In this document: positions 35,246 to 47,538 of the stretch, in pieces | How positions within the stretch are numbered: the stretch's first letter is position 1 | How the letters are laid out: the number at the start of each line of letters is the position of its first letter | Source: Madurella fahalii | Lineage: Eukaryota > Ascomycota > Sordariomycetes > Sordariales | Reading direction: 5' to 3' | Assembly: GCA_029876055.1 (NCBI GenBank) | Contig: CM056878.1 | Coordinates: 2,418,001-2,482,000 of the forward strand | Length of the DNA: 64,000 bases | Translations under genes and position numbers: made by a program | The notes under the pieces: model-generated | Told to the model about the DNA's origin: nothing | The model's database searches: none | The model's input: only the letters and a program-made list of their open reading frames with translations

Positions 35246-37606
35246 TTATAGTTGAGACTGCGGCGCCCTGTCTTCACTCCCTCCCGCTGTCCACAACGGC
35301 GGCTGTGTGACGATCGGACGGGGATGCGGCCGCACCATCCCGGTTCCCACCACCACGGTTTGTGCGTATCCAGTTGCCACCGTCATCTGCCGCGTTGAGG
35401 CCTGCGCTGTCGCGAGTGCGTCGTCATCGTCACCCACGCGACTTTCGCCAGGCGGCTGTTGTAGCAAAGTCCTTGACGTGTTACTATTTCGCCGGCCATG
35501 GGAGTAGGCGGATGCAAACGCCGTAGCAGCCCGTTGAGCTTCCAATTGTTCCTCCTCTTCCAATAGCTGAGCAAGCGCGGCACCTCTACGCGGCGGCGCG
35601 GGGATGACCGTGATTGGCAGGCTATCCGTGTCAGGCGTCGGCCGGAACTTCTCACGCAAACGTTCAGCTTGTGTGACGGCGAATTCCTCGAAACGACCGC
35701 GGAAGTCCCATTTACTACCGCCACCGCTGGTGGTAGTACTGCTGCTGCTGCTGCTGCTGCCGTTGCTGTGCTTTTCCCGTGATTTGTTTTCCTCGGCTGG
35801 CGAGATGGCGTGCTCCTCGTCCGGAGGGCATGTGCGGGTGAAAGGTATTATCTGCGCTAAAACGCGCCACCGGTTGGGTGATGACGGTGTCGTGTCCTGG
35901 CTCTGAGGAGCCGGGGCGACTTCAGTAACCTGGGAAACGGCGTCTCCGCCTTCGCTCGGGCTACTATCCTCGCTAGAGCGGCTTAGTGCTATGCTGTCAC
36001 TCCGGGTCAATGCGACAGTATTGTGCGCGGGAGGTGGCGTGGTGCGAGACGTCGTCTCGGTGAGGGGGTGGTATCTGACTGCGTATATAGTGCTTGCCGC
36101 ACTAGCTGTATCTGTCCGGCTTATTGGCGTGACTGCCGGTGGTGGCCTAGCCGGCCATAACGGCGGCTGTAGAAATCGTATCCTGTCGTGGTTGGATGGC
36201 TGGGTGTTTGCAGGGTCTGTGGGTTTTGCTGCCCTCCTGCGCCTAGGCTTGGACCGCGAGTTGTATCTGTCCCTAATCGATGAGACCGAGTGCCATCTAC
36301 TGCCCTGGCTCGTGTTTGGGCTATCGTTTTGTTTGGTTTCGATGCTCATGTCTTTGTCTCCATCGCCGCTACCTTTCCTCCTCCTCCTGAGGTGAGCGAC
36401 CGAAGAGGTCATCTCCAGCATTTCGTCTCCATCGAACACTTCCCTGCCCAGAATCCCATCCCGTTTCTCCTCCCGTTCCAACGCCTCGATTCTCTCAACC
36501 CACTCCCAGACAATGACGCTCGCTGCAGCCGCCCCTACCCATCGTACATACTCTCCCCATCCGGTAAATTCCGGCTTAGAGATATCCAGGATAAAAAAGA
36601 CAACAGGTATGAGAATAGAGAGCAGCGACAGGGTCGCAACCAAACACATATTTCTCATCTGCGGGTGCCAAAACGCATACCGCTTCTTCATGAGGGAGTA
36701 ATAGATTACCCAAGCGGCGTACAGGACGTTGAGGCTAAGCGCGAACAGGTAGCTAAGGGCGGGAACAGCGTCTTGAAAGGAGCCAGGCCGTGATGCACCG
36801 GTTTCCGCCGTGTACTGAAAGCTGTTGAGGGACTGGAAGATGATGTCCAGGGTGATCAGAGCGAAGGCCGTCCATTTGATGATGACCTTCTCCCGCTGGC
36901 GCGGGAAGAGGCGAATGAGGGTTTGGGCTTGGGCAAGCCAGAGGAACGTGTTGGATATGATGCGGATGATCTTGAGTTCGTTGCCGCCCAGAACCTCCAT
37001 CTGTAACCTCTTTGCATTCTGGATGCCGAACGAGTACTGCTCCTCGGCGGCTTGGAACGTGGCGGCGCTCGCAATGGTTAGAGAAATGGCAACCGTTAGA
37101 GCTGCGACTTTTTGTAGCCACGGCCGTCCGCCGATGCTAGGCCCCGATCCTTGGTCTGTGAAGCCCTTTCGGCCGAGAACGACGACCCCGCCGTCGAGGA
37201 AAGACCGCGGTGTGACGAAAAGCATGATGACCAACGTATATGCCACGACTGTGGTTGCAGCGAGGGCGTAGCATTGCGGGAACGTCGATGCGTAAAATGG
37301 GTCGCGGAAATCCGAGTACGTCCATCCGCCATCGTCGGTCGGCATTGATCCCTCGACTGAGTTGTCGATTGAGACCGACCCTCCGCCGCCGTTCGCGATG
37401 ATTGCCGGGGGCGTGATAGGAGTGCAAACGGGCTTGAAGCCAGCCGCGGCAGTGAGGGTAACAATCTCACCGCCAGGCATCGAGAGAATGCCGCCTACCG
37501 GAAGGTTTAGGCCGCCGCAGCTACGACCTTTGACGGCGAGCAGCGGCGTGCTGGTCGGCTCGGCCGCCGTGGCCGTCACGCCAGCGAAGAGCTGCCGTGC
37601 CTCCAT
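35246..37606 (-). CDS. palH: pH-response sensor PalH/Rim21
   Basis: A single exon gives 786 aa. PalH is the seven-helix plasma-membrane sensor of the fungal alkaline-pH (Pal/Rim) pathway. It works with arrestin PalF and leads to proteolytic activation of PacC. The extracellular N-terminus (1-110) has the family-type CGGLNLPVGGILSMPGGEI and a second cysteine (CTPITPPA). Seven hydrophobic helices follow at about 113-132, 165-183, 202-222, 231-252, 270-295, 309-331 and 345-365, including the family-like GWGEYVRWVGAAAASVIVWE (helix 7). The long cytosolic tail (366-786) is Ser/Thr/Pro-rich with a serine run from AGC repeats (coding positions about 35738-35760) and a Lys-Arg cluster; in this family the tail binds the arrestin. 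Full length agrees with filamentous-fungal PalH. No intron is needed. Confidence 0.92.
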   Translation of the reverse strand: MEARQLFAGVTATAAEPTSTPLLAVKGRSCGGLNLPVGGILSMPGGEIVTLTAAAGFKPVCTPITPPAIIANGGGGSVSIDNSVEGSMPTDDGGWTYSDFRDPFYASTFPQCYALAATTVVAYTLVIMLFVTPRSFLDGGVVVLGRKGFTDQGSGPSIGGRPWLQKVAALTVAISLTIASAATFQAAEEQYSFGIQNAKRLQMEVLGGNELKIIRIISNTFLWLAQAQTLIRLFPRQREKVIIKWTAFALITLDIIFQSLNSFQYTAETGASRPGSFQDAVPALSYLFALSLNVLYAAWVIYYSLMKKRYAFWHPQMRNMCLVATLSLLSILIPVVFFILDISKPEFTGWGEYVRWVGAAAASVIVWEWVERIEALEREEKRDGILGREVFDGDEMLEMTSSVAHLRRRRKGSGDGDKDMSIETKQNDSPNTSQGSRWHSVSSIRDRYNSRSKPRRRRAAKPTDPANTQPSNHDRIRFLQPPLWPARPPPAVTPISRTDTASAASTIYAVRYHPLTETTSRTTPPPAHNTVALTRSDSIALSRSSEDSSPSEGGDAVSQVTEVAPAPQSQDTTPSSPNRWRVLAQIIPFTRTCPPDEEHAISPAEENKSREKHSNGSSSSSSSTTTSGGGSKWDFRGRFEEFAVTQAERLREKFRPTPDTDSLPITVIPAPPRRGAALAQLLEEEEQLEAQRAATAFASAYSHGRRNSNTSRTLLQQPPGESRVGDDDDALATAQASTRQMTVATGYAQTVVVGTGMVRPHPRPIVTQPPLWTAGGSEDRAPQSQL

Positions 37607-40600
37607 GACTGGCTGGTGTTGAGGGCGGCCTTCCGCCTTCTTTCTAGTTATTGCGCAATCGCCATGGAAATCGCATTCGCCGCATTTGCCGCAACCGGAT
37701 GCTTCGCGGTGTGGCGTGTCGTCGAGTAGAGCCCGGGGCCCTGGAAACCAAGCAATTGGCGATTCGCTGGACCTTGGCCTCCGAAGTGAGCCGTCTCAAT
37801 ACCGTACTTGCGATCCCGTGTCGTCACCGCGAGCCAAGGAGTCTGGAGTCGCCTTGTCGCGGAAGCCAAGGGATACCGTCGCGATGTTTTGCGTGGGGTG
37901 TTCGCAGAGGCTGGGCGCCGAGAAATCTTCGTGGTCGAGAAACGGCTCGAGACACTGTCCCTGGGTCTGCCGAGGACGTCTCTGTGGATCCAAAACGTGG
38001 GAAGGTGCGTGCTTTCTTCTGCTTGGTGCCCAAAAATATTGAACAGTTCCTCTACGCTGACTCTTTTTTTTTTCTGGGACTTTTTTTTCTTTTGCTGGAC
38101 CAAAACGTCTCGAAACTGTCTGGATTTTTGGATTCGACGGATCAATGGCCGGGGGAGCCAGGTTACCCGTCCAGAAAAGCCCCCCCCCCCAAAATCCCCC
38201 GGGGGAGATGAGGATGGTTCTCGAAGCGGAGTACAGTATCGCTATATCGCCAACACTGTCCGAACCACTGTCGAGTCCGACACACTCCTTACTTAGCGGA
38301 CTGCATGCTCCGGAGGCCTGAACTGATCTCCGTCAGTCCCCGCTGACATCAATAATTCAAACAAATTGTCCCAGGACAGCACCTCCCATGTAACGCACGA
38401 CTTAAGCACCCGTAGTAAAGCGTGGCAGGTTTCTAGACACGAATGCCGGTCCACAGAGCAGCGAAAAGCCAACCAAGCTCGCGCTTTTTCTCACCCGATA
38501 AATGGCGGTTGTGGACATTTTAATTAGCACTTTATCATTCAACGGCTATCCACGCGGGGAAGAATCAAGCAGCCACGGCGTAAAGCCCGCATGCTGTTTG
38601 CCATTCGACGTCTCCAAAGCTTTCCTATTTCGGATCTCGCACTGTGGCCTAATTGACTCCGACGGCACACAACATAGTAGCGCGGGGATTCAGACCCACA
38701 CCCCCATGACCGACTACGACTGAGGCGCAGTTCGCGGGTCGCGATTGGTGAGGGAAAAGACCAGCAAAGCTCGGGATGAGAGAAACCTTGAGGAGAGCGA
38801 GCCAGCTGCTATTCCATCCTGCTCTGTAGTTATTAGTTAATATCTTGTATGTACGCAGCATCCCTTGCCTATCCCCCACGGGCGGCAGGAAACAAGCTTT
38901 GCCGACCGACACGGGAAGACTTGGCCATGCTATGTACTGATAGATGCTCTTTGGTCACAGAAACATGGCATTTGCTCAAAGTGTTAGCTCTCGACCCTGC
39001 GACAAGTCGATTCCGGTTTAATAACACTAAGGCCATTACCATATTGGCCAGCTTCCGCCAGATTGCCTCAAGCCTAGCTCACTCATGCGAAGTTGTCAAC
39101 AATTGGAACGGCGCTTCGGGCGATTCACTCGAGCATCGGCGCGTGAAGTGGGGAGAAGCGCCACGTAGTGCCTACCATCTTTTGCGGTTGGCGGTATCGT
39201 CAGCAGCAGCTCTGAGTGCGGTGGCAGCCCCCGTCAGGAAGTCAGCGCTGGAGGCGACAGTCGGGCATGTCTTATTTCCGCCCTCGCTCGATCACCCGCA
39301 TCGTTACACCTTCGGTTACTAGAGTACCCGAAAGCGTTTCGGCATATCTGGAGTAGATCATTTCCGCTCGGCCTGTTGCCCTTGGTCACCACGAAGTGGT
39401 AGCGGCTCAGGCTTCGAGAGGGTAAGCCCAATCTAACGCAGTTTGCGCAATCCCACCGCACATCCCCCATGCTCCCGTTCAATCTTTGCCATCTTGATGT
39501 TTAGTGCCGGAACCTGCACTGGTAGTCGGCTGGGGGTGGCCCAAGGATGATAGGGGCAGGATGAGGGCGGGCCGCGGATACGTCTCCGCGATGCCGTGAG
39601 ATTGGGATGACGAAATTCAGCTCTTCGTTTTCGAGCCGTTTTTACGCCGAGTACATCATGATCCAAGGTGTGAGGCATTTGAGGGATCAAGTAACCCTGG
39701 CCAAGCTGCGCATCACGACATAGAAGCTTGGCGAAGGCTTATCTTGGGGTGCAGAGCAGGCTTGGCGAGGACCAGCCCGTTGGTGAGTCCTCCAGGCTCC
39801 ATCCGCCCAGAGCCTTGGGAGGCTTGAAGCCAAACCGCTCGGCCGGGAACGGTCGACAAAACACTGTGACCTTCCTCTTCAGGCACTTTTACCAGCTAGA
39901 CTGAAATCGTGGCCTCTCTCTGCTTCAGTTGGTAGTCATAGAAGGGTTGTTGATTAAGGACCGACCTAGCTACGATAGCAGACGGCGTCCCGCTCAAGCA
40001 CGCACAAAAACAAAAATAAACCCCAACACCGAAATACGGTATCACGAGACACCACAATATTACGTACATCGCTCAACATGCTGACTAGTTTGCAAGTGGC
40101 ATGAGCAGAAAGTTGAACTTTGGGCCGGAACGCCGGGTTCAATAACCGGTGTGAACCTCTGCATTCGCCATGCGTGTTGTCATAAGCTTTCTCCACTGCG
40201 ACATCAGATGAACCTCGGGGCCAAAAATGATGGTGCATTTCCCTTGACGGTTGCCGGTGCGAGTAGCCCATCTCCAAACGACTGCACGCTCATTGATGCT
40301 CACTGTAGAGGGTTGGTTGGGCATGCTCCGCGCCGCTTATTGGTGTGAAGCAATACGTATTATGCGCTTCCTTATAATATTCTACACGTCTCCAAGCGCA
40401 GCTTGGAACTATCATCAGCACCGTTTAGTTAGCGGTGTTTTGCTGCGCATTCCTCAAGGTACTGTAAGAAGTACCTACTGCCAAACATCTCTCGGGCATG
40501 TCCGGGTCTTGCGGATACTCGTGTGGATACTCGCGCCGATCCAACCGTCGAGCACGTGATGCCCAACGCAAACTTCTACCCAGCTGTGTAAGTAATATCT

Positions 40601-42112
40601 AATTAGGAAGCGAACCGGTGGGCATTCGTTGTTTCCATTATAAAATACCACAGCTGAACCGGCTTATCGGATAAGTTGAGGCGGCACCCTATAAGAAAAT
40701 AAGACATTCCCACCACCTCCAGGCTCGAAAACATATGAGAGATTACTTCACAGCATCAGACTGGCAGCCTGGGAGGTGTGTGTGTACAGCCCAATGTTGG
40801 GCTGGCATTAGATCCCGCAATGATTGTAATATCTCCCAATCATAGTCCATTGTCACGAGGAAGATGCTTCGCTGTGAGACCGCACCAGAAAATCGGGATG
40901 TCATGGTCACACTCTGCCTGTTTGATCCGCTGGTTGTGAGCAGGTTCCTGGTTCAGCTGCAGACGGCGTAGCAGCCCAGTCTCACTCGTTCAGATCCCAT
41001 TCGCTGCAACGCATGCCATTCGGGACTGGTGACAGGGCAATATTGGGCCGCCATGCTTCCTTGTGAAGCAATTTTCTCAACAATGCGAGCAGCGGCACGT
41101 TTGAGCGAGTCGGCAGAGCGATTGAACGCGGGGCATCGATCGGGATTAGCGCTCCAAAGTCCCGCCGCCTCCCTGCCCATTATTTTTTTTTTCTGATTGA
41201 TTGGAGGATTGGGGGGCCCCTCAGGCTGGATCGATTTGCCTGCGAGTCCCCGCCAAAAGTTTGGCACCCCTGAAAGCCCAGTGTTTCAGGTCGACGGCCT
41301 CGTTTTTTCTTCGACTTCCCTTTTGAGATAGGGCAAGAAAACCACCCCGTTCCCACTTCTCGATTATCTCGAGGTGCATGGGCCACAATCCATTCATCGG
41401 CACGCGCAAACCTGTCATACCCTTGGGCGCCTCAGTTCTTCTTCGCTTCACCATCTCTTATCCTGCTTCGTCGAGCGAAGCGGATCCTGCGCTGTACATT
41501 AAGTTTGGGTGAACCTTCATTTCCGTTTCCAGCAACAACACCTACCTACTTGTAACAACAAAGCAGCAACTGGAAGCGTTACGAAGAGGTGGCATCAACA
41601 TAGTTCAGACACGTGCTGAGATCGCCGATCCATCCTTGCAACTCCCTGACCTCGTCGTCATGACACAGGCCGCTGCCTAAGGAAGACCGAGTAAGGAATC
41701 ACATGCGGCCCCGCGACCAACAGGTCAACAAAGCTATAGTGTATAGTCCCGGGCGATTGATGCGTGCCCGGCAGCGGGAGGTGTGAAGACGGCCGTCGGT
41801 TGCTACGCCACGTCCTCCGTCGCGATAATAAGAGATATTCCAGGATCCTTGGACACCCTGGCACCGTACCAACGCCAAGCAATATTTAAAATCCCAGCCA
41901 AAACTGGGGTGCCTCGCCAGCCTCTGGGGCCTGCCAGCCGCAGCTGGGAACCTTCAGGGGGTTCCCGTCATATCTCGAGAGACGCATTCTGCGTTCTGCA
42001 TTCTGTGTTTCTTTCAACATCTGGGGTTTGGCGTGCATAATCCAGGCGCAACAAAGCACAGTAATATCGGCCATTCTGGGATCACCGCGCGGCGTTTCAT
42101 GCATGAGCCATC
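37607..42112. other. 4.5 kb region without a recognisable gene
   Basis: The left end is the palH promoter. The rest shows only short frames (maximum 186 codons, 37651-38211, with T-run-encoded Phe/Leu stretches) and no family motif. A C10 run and a CCCCCGGGGG palindrome occur near 38179-38206. A short CATTCTG/CGTTCTG tandem lies at 41986-42008. I see no terminal repeats, no tRNA cloverleaf and no transposase motif. The composition is nearer 50% GC than in coding DNA by eye. Confidence 0.5.
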
Positions 42113-45100
42113 ATGACCAGGCCAGAGATTATTCGCGCTGGTATGTGCTGAGTCCCCTTCATCTCGCCTGCCCCCATTGATGCGCGGCGCTGTGGCCCGG
42201 CTCATTGTGGCTTGGGAGGTCCACGCCGCAGGGCGCCTCTCGGGTTTCTGCCTCAGCCTCTGCGCCCCCCGTTCTGGAAAGTTGTTTCGGACTGTTTCTC
42301 TGACTTTGCACTCTATCCAGACACCATTGACCTGCAAGCCCACGACAAGCCGTCCGCCCAGAGACACCATAGGCCGGCCGCTGACGGATCGCTCGCTCCA
42401 CACCAGGCCGAGACGCTTCGCGAGGCCGCAGCAGAAGCCGCCGAGGAAAATCTCCGGAGCCCGCGTGTCCCGTGGAACGCCGACCCGGACGACCCCCACC
42501 AGCACGTCCTCACCACCCAATCGGCCATCGGGGGACCGCAGACCGGCGGCGCGAACAATATGGCAGTCGGCGCCCAACAAGATGCCCTGGCAATCGCCCA
42601 GAACGGTGGCCTCTCGGGTCACGAGGCCGACGACGGTGACCTGGATGGCGACGCTGAGGTGGACATGGACGATGACCTGATGGACAAGATCTCAAGCTCG
42701 CCTTCAATCGAAGACGGTGGGTCAACCCCCGCTCTCCCCAGTCTTTCTTTAAGCAGGTCCGCCCCCTCTTCTCAATCGACAACATCGCGGGAGCGATGGG
42801 CTTCGTCAAGTATTAGCGACCCGAGGTCGTCCTCACCATACCTCGAGAGTCCTGATCACCTGCCGCTAAGAACAGGGGGTCGAAAGAAACCCGTATCCGC
42901 AACTAGACAGTCTTGTTCCTTTTCTATCTCGAGTCGCCATCATCATGCTTCTGGTGAGTTTGAAGCGGAGGATAGAGTCGAAGAGCAGACGTCGACCGGA
43001 AACTACGATGTGTCGGATAATACCGAATGTGGAGGCAGTGGGCTTGAGACGGGGAAGGGCTGTTTCGCCCGTGGACTGGAAGACACGAACGAATTTGACG
43101 TAACAATGCGAGAGAGGTCGACACGGACTCTGTTAACACCGCTGGAACCTGGAGAAGAAGACGGCATTGATGCGATACAGGGAATCCTGGATGACGACGA
43201 ATTGACCGTACCGTATGAGTCTGCTGAAGATGATGATGGCGACTTCTCCCAATCCCTTGATTCTAGATTTATCGACTCCGGGTGGGGTGGCGAGTGCTTA
43301 CAAGAAACAGAGGACATCGATTTCGAGTTCGTCTATGCCCTCCACACTTTCGTCGCCACCGTTGAGGGGCAGGCCAATGCGACCAAGGGGGATACAATGG
43401 TTCTTTTGGATGACAGCAACAGCTACTGGTGGCTAGTGCGTGTTGTCAAAGACAGTAGTATTGGTTGGTCTCCCAAGGACTGTCGCGTCTGGTCGACGCT
43501 GACATTGACCGTCTTCACCATCAGGCTACCTACCCGCGGAACATATCGAGACGCCAACCGAACGATTGGCTAGGCTGAACAAACATCGGAATGTCGACGT
43601 AAGCTAAGACGAGAACGCACGTACCGGAGTTCCACTGACACGGTGCAGCTCTCTGCATCAATGCTCGGGGACCAGGCCGAAAAGACTCGGAATCCCATCA
43701 AGTCCGCCATGAAGAGGAGGAAGACCAAGACCGTCCAGTTTGCGGCTCCTACGTATGTCGATTATTCCGACATCGACTACTCGACGGAGGAGGAAGATGT
43801 AGAGGCGGAGTATCTCGCCCAGCAGCAAAAGCAGCAGGCTCAGCAATCTACAGGCGACATGGAGATCGAAGACGAGTCAGCCAGGGTTGAGCCACTGAAG
43901 CCGAGATCGCAGGCCAAGGTCGAGGTGAAGAAACAGGAAGCCGGCGGTGATAGTGACGCATTGGCGACCAACAAGGCGGTGTCCCGATCTTCTGAGGATT
44001 CAGCCGACGCGAAATCGTCAGACGGGCCAAAGAAGAGAAGCGACGGCACCGTTCGAGACTCATTCTTCAAGGACGATACCGTCGAGACTAAGAAGATCAC
44101 GCTAACTCCGAACCTGCTACGTGATGATGATGGGCCACGGGCTTCGAGCGACTCAAAGGAAGTAAAACAGCGACCCAGCTTGGACAAACTCGACAAGGAT
44201 AACATCCTTGGAAAGGATGATAAGAAAAAGAAGAAGGAGAAGGAGAAAGATAAAAAGTCGGGCGGGATCCGCAGCTTCTTCTCCCGGAAGGACAAGAAGT
44301 CGAAAGGAGACGAGGACGACGATCCCCTGGGCAAGCGGTCGATGGAGTCGGATGCACTGGAGAAAGAGGCGGAAGATGAGGACCTACAACCATCGCCAGA
44401 AAAGGCGGCGGTCCCTCAAAGGCATCCGAGCAAGTTGCAGAAGCAGCAGCCCCGGACTGAACCATCACCGACCAGGAAACCCAACAGCACCAGGGAGAAT
44501 GCGGTGGACGTCAGAGCGTTCTTGTCCGAGGGGAAGGTGAACAACGTTGCAAATGTTCCCCCAGCTTCAATGCGGATAGTGGACGCAAGTCCCAAGGCGT
44601 CTCCGGAATCAAGTCCCAGGATCCATGATCCGTCTCCGGCAGTCTCTAAGAGTACTCCATCAAAGACAGCGAAAGCAGAACCCCGGCCTCAGCAAGCCGT
44701 GCAAACGACATCCCGTGTAGGGCTTGACGATTTCGACTCGGACGAGGACATCACGCCTCAACCGACACAGCAGGGATTGGTTGGCGAGGAACCCAAGCGG
44801 CAGCAAGCGCAGCCTGTGCAGCCTGTAGCAACAGAGAGCGAGCAGGATCCCTCCGTAGCCGCGCAAACAGCTGCGAGGAGCGGGCCTACAGTTGCGTCAC
44901 CGCCCCAGCAGTCTGCCGAGAGATTGTCGGAATCGCCCGTGCAGGTGTCGCCTGTCAGCGGCAGCAACCCGCCCCCATTGATGGTCGACACCTCGAGCCA
45001 GGAGGAGGACAGGCTCTCGCAACGATCCACGCCGTCGCCCGAGTTTATCGAGCACGAGGACGCAGACACGTCTGGCAACAAGGACTCGATGACGTCGGCG

Positions 45101-45409
45101 ACGACGGCGAGGTCTTCGTGGGACGACGCGAGTCTGCGCGCCTTCTTTGACTCGGGATCTGATATTCGGGACCTACTTGTCGTAGTCTATGACAAGAATA
45201 ATGTGGATTCTGACCCCTCTGACCACCCGGTTGCGAACTCCTTGTTTAGGGAGCAGAATGCCAAGTTGGCAGAGATTACGACGGTATGTACAGAGACGCA
45301 TTCTGTGGAGATTTGAAGGGTTGTTGCTGACAAGCTGGTGATCTAGCGGCTTGACGACATGCTTGGCGACTGGTTAGCCCGCAAGCAAAGACTCAGGGGC
45401 GCCGTCTGA
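42113..45409 (+). CDS. SH3-domain polarity protein, Bud14/Tea4-like
   Basis: Exons 42113-42140, 42321-43463, 43525-43598, 43649-45283 and 45347-45409 give 980 aa. Proteins of this type (Bud14 in budding yeast, Tea4 in fission yeast) recruit type-1 protein phosphatase to sites of polarised growth. The N-terminal 340 residues are acidic and disordered. An SH3 domain spans about 345-400 (EFVYALHTFVATVEGQA, then SYWWLVR, then GYLPAEHIE). It is split by a 61-nt intron whose removal restores GYLPAEHIET. Right after it lie KSAMKRRKTKTVQF (433-446), containing a phosphatase-docking RVxF-type motif KTVQF, and a conserved acidic YVDYSDIDYSTEEED. The remainder is Lys-rich (KDDKKKKKEKEKDKK), then Ser/Pro/Gln-rich, ending with DDMLGDWLARKQRLRGAV. 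The tiny first exon (MTRPEIIRA) is the least certain part. Confidence 0.85.
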
Positions 45410-46774
45410 AGGCTTAGGTGATTGTTTAGCGCCCTCCAGAAGGTGATGCCATGGTGCGCTAGGCGGGTGGTGCCCTCACTCTTGCATTCTCTTGGGTGGC
45501 CTCTTGCTCATAGGCACACTTACTTACCCAACGTACGACTTGACGCACGCCTTTTCTCTCCTATCTCTTCTTCTTTTCTTATATCCATTTTTTGGGGGGG
45601 GAGTTGCCTTTTGTGGTAGTTGGGAAGATCTGCTGGTTCACGGCATCCATTGCGGCGCATGGGGGTGGCAAGTGGAAAGGGTTCAAGGGCGGAACACTGG
45701 TAGACGGGAGAATCGATTCGATTGAGGAGATGGGTTTCATACCTACGAGCAATGTAGGCGGGCTGGCCATGCTACCCTCGTTATTCTCTTGTTTCACATT
45801 TTCTTTTCTTTTCTCTCTCTCTTTTTTTTTCTTTTCCTCCTCTTCTTCTTCTTTTTTTTTCTTTTTTTTCTCCTTCTTCTCTGCTGTGTTGATATTATTG
45901 CCTACTACGATGTCATGATACCCTAACAAAACAGGCGGGCACTTGGTGCCAGTCATCTTTATACCTGCTTTTTCGGTTCTTGAAGGTTAGCTACCTCACT
46001 TGAAAGGAGATCTGTGAGTTCTGAAATGTGTGTCTGGGGGAAATTCTCTCTTATATGGTTTAACCCTATGTTTTCGACGTCTCCCTTACCACCAGTGCTA
46101 TATCCTGCCCAGGTCCTCATTAACAGCATGGGGCGGGAGTGCCAGATGCCAGTCTTGATACGCGGGCTTGAGAGTGACATTTACGTCCACGCCGGTGAGC
46201 AAAGATGGTACGCTGGCAACCTTAGGTGGCCGGCATAAAGAAGTGACCAACATCACCCCCCCTTCATCGCTAAAGCAAGTCATGGAGGGCGTCTCATGTT
46301 AACTGAAAATGAGGACTCCACTTCTCCGGGGCGGCCGGAAAACCCTCTCCAATGCTTAGTCACGTGTACTGTGCATGAACCAGGAAAGCCTTCATGTGCT
46401 ATCTAACACTAACAAGATCATCTCGCCGAAAGGATGCTGCTTGCGTTGCGCGAAACATATGCACATGGGGCGGGAATCTCGGGGAATCTCCATGTCCGCC
46501 TTATGTGTGTATCGAGGAATATTACTGGCTGCCTTGATGATAGGCGCACCGAGGCAGGACGGATTGGCCTGCCTTGCGGACCGGACCGAGGTATGGGCAG
46601 CAGGGGTGGCCTCCCTTAGCTCGCACTCAAAAGGAGACGGTTTTATCACGATCCCGAGACGCCGAGTCTTCACCTCTTAACCCGCGTTGTTTTGGCTCGA
46701 GCAACGTTGCGCCATAATAATCTCTTGCTCCGTGTCAAAGAATCTTTTTTTTTTTGGTGTATCCGCAAGACAGC
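45410..46774. other. Spacer between the SH3 gene and the MAPEG gene
   Basis: It contains a long homopyrimidine tract at 45782-45895 and otherwise only short overlapping frames. The right end is the MAPEG promoter, with a T10 run at 46746-46755. Confidence 0.55.
45782..45895. repeat. Long homopyrimidine (TTC/T/CT) tract
   Basis: About 110 nt of nearly pure pyrimidine on the plus strand (T8-T10 runs, TTC and TC repeats) lie 370 nt past the SH3 gene. Mirror-symmetric blocks within it could form triplex DNA. Confidence 0.75.
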
Positions 46775-47538
46775 ATGGGTTCCCTTCTTGATCTTAGCTC
46801 GACCAACTGGTCATACTACACGGTAAACAGTCCACCTGCAACAGCCACACTAGAAAAGCATACTGAGGGACGCACCGGGATAGGTCCCCGGCGCCTTCCT
46901 CATGGTCTTGGTTCCGCATACCTACGCCTTCGTGCTCGCCGGCAAGAACTATGATATTAACAAGTAAGCTCCTCTCTCCGCCCCTTACCAATCCCCAATG
47001 GGGTGGATTGAACGACGCAAATACTCACTAAACGCTCCTCTACCCCCTCGAAACAAAACAGCCCGCGCAATACCGAACAGAACTGCGCAAAAGACACCAC
47101 CATGGACAAAATCGTAATCCACCGCCCCTTTCCCTTTGGTGCCCTCTCGCCCCCCCCCCCAACCCCCACCCCTCCCAAATCACCGTCCAGACCATCTAGA
47201 GTATCTAACCAAGGAGAAAATAACCAACCCCCTTTTTCCCCAACACGCAGACCTTCCGCCGCCTCTCCCGCGCAAAGGCCGCCACGGCCAACGGCTTCGA
47301 GACGCTGGGCTTGTACGCGGCGGCCGTGGTGGCGGCCAACACGGCCGGCGGCGGCGTGCCCACGGCCACGCTGAACAAGCTGACGCTGGGCTACCTCGCG
47401 TCGCGCGGCCTCTACAACCTCGTCTACGTCGCCCTGCAGGACAACGCGCGCGTCGCGCCCCTCCGCTCCGTCGCGTGGATGAGCGGCATCGCCATCATCA
47501 CGTCGCTGTTTGTCCTGGCGGCGAGGGCGGCGAATTAA
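46775..47538 (+). CDS. MAPEG family membrane protein
   Basis: Exons 46775-46822, 46884-46963, 47062-47113 and 47251-47538 give 155 aa. The family (membrane-associated proteins in eicosanoid and glutathione metabolism) comprises small four-helix microsomal proteins, many with glutathione transferase or peroxidase activity. The splice chain rebuilds the family layout. It begins MGSLLDLSSTNWSYYT, then helix 1 VPGAFLMVLVPHTYAFVL and GKNYDINNPRNTEQ. Next comes the signature region RAKAATANGFETLGLYAAAV, with the Arg/Asn/Glu pattern that binds glutathione in characterised relatives. Two more helices follow, ending IAIITSLFVLAARAAN. All introns are short with GTAA donors and CAG/TAG acceptors. Catalytic activity is inferred from the family only. 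The gene converges with the GH131 gene 445 bp downstream. Confidence 0.88.

Noticed and set aside
37651..38211. 186-codon plus-strand frame next to palH
   Set aside because: Its hydrophobic stretch comes from T-runs, it has no family motif, and it overlaps frames on the other strand in the palH promoter.
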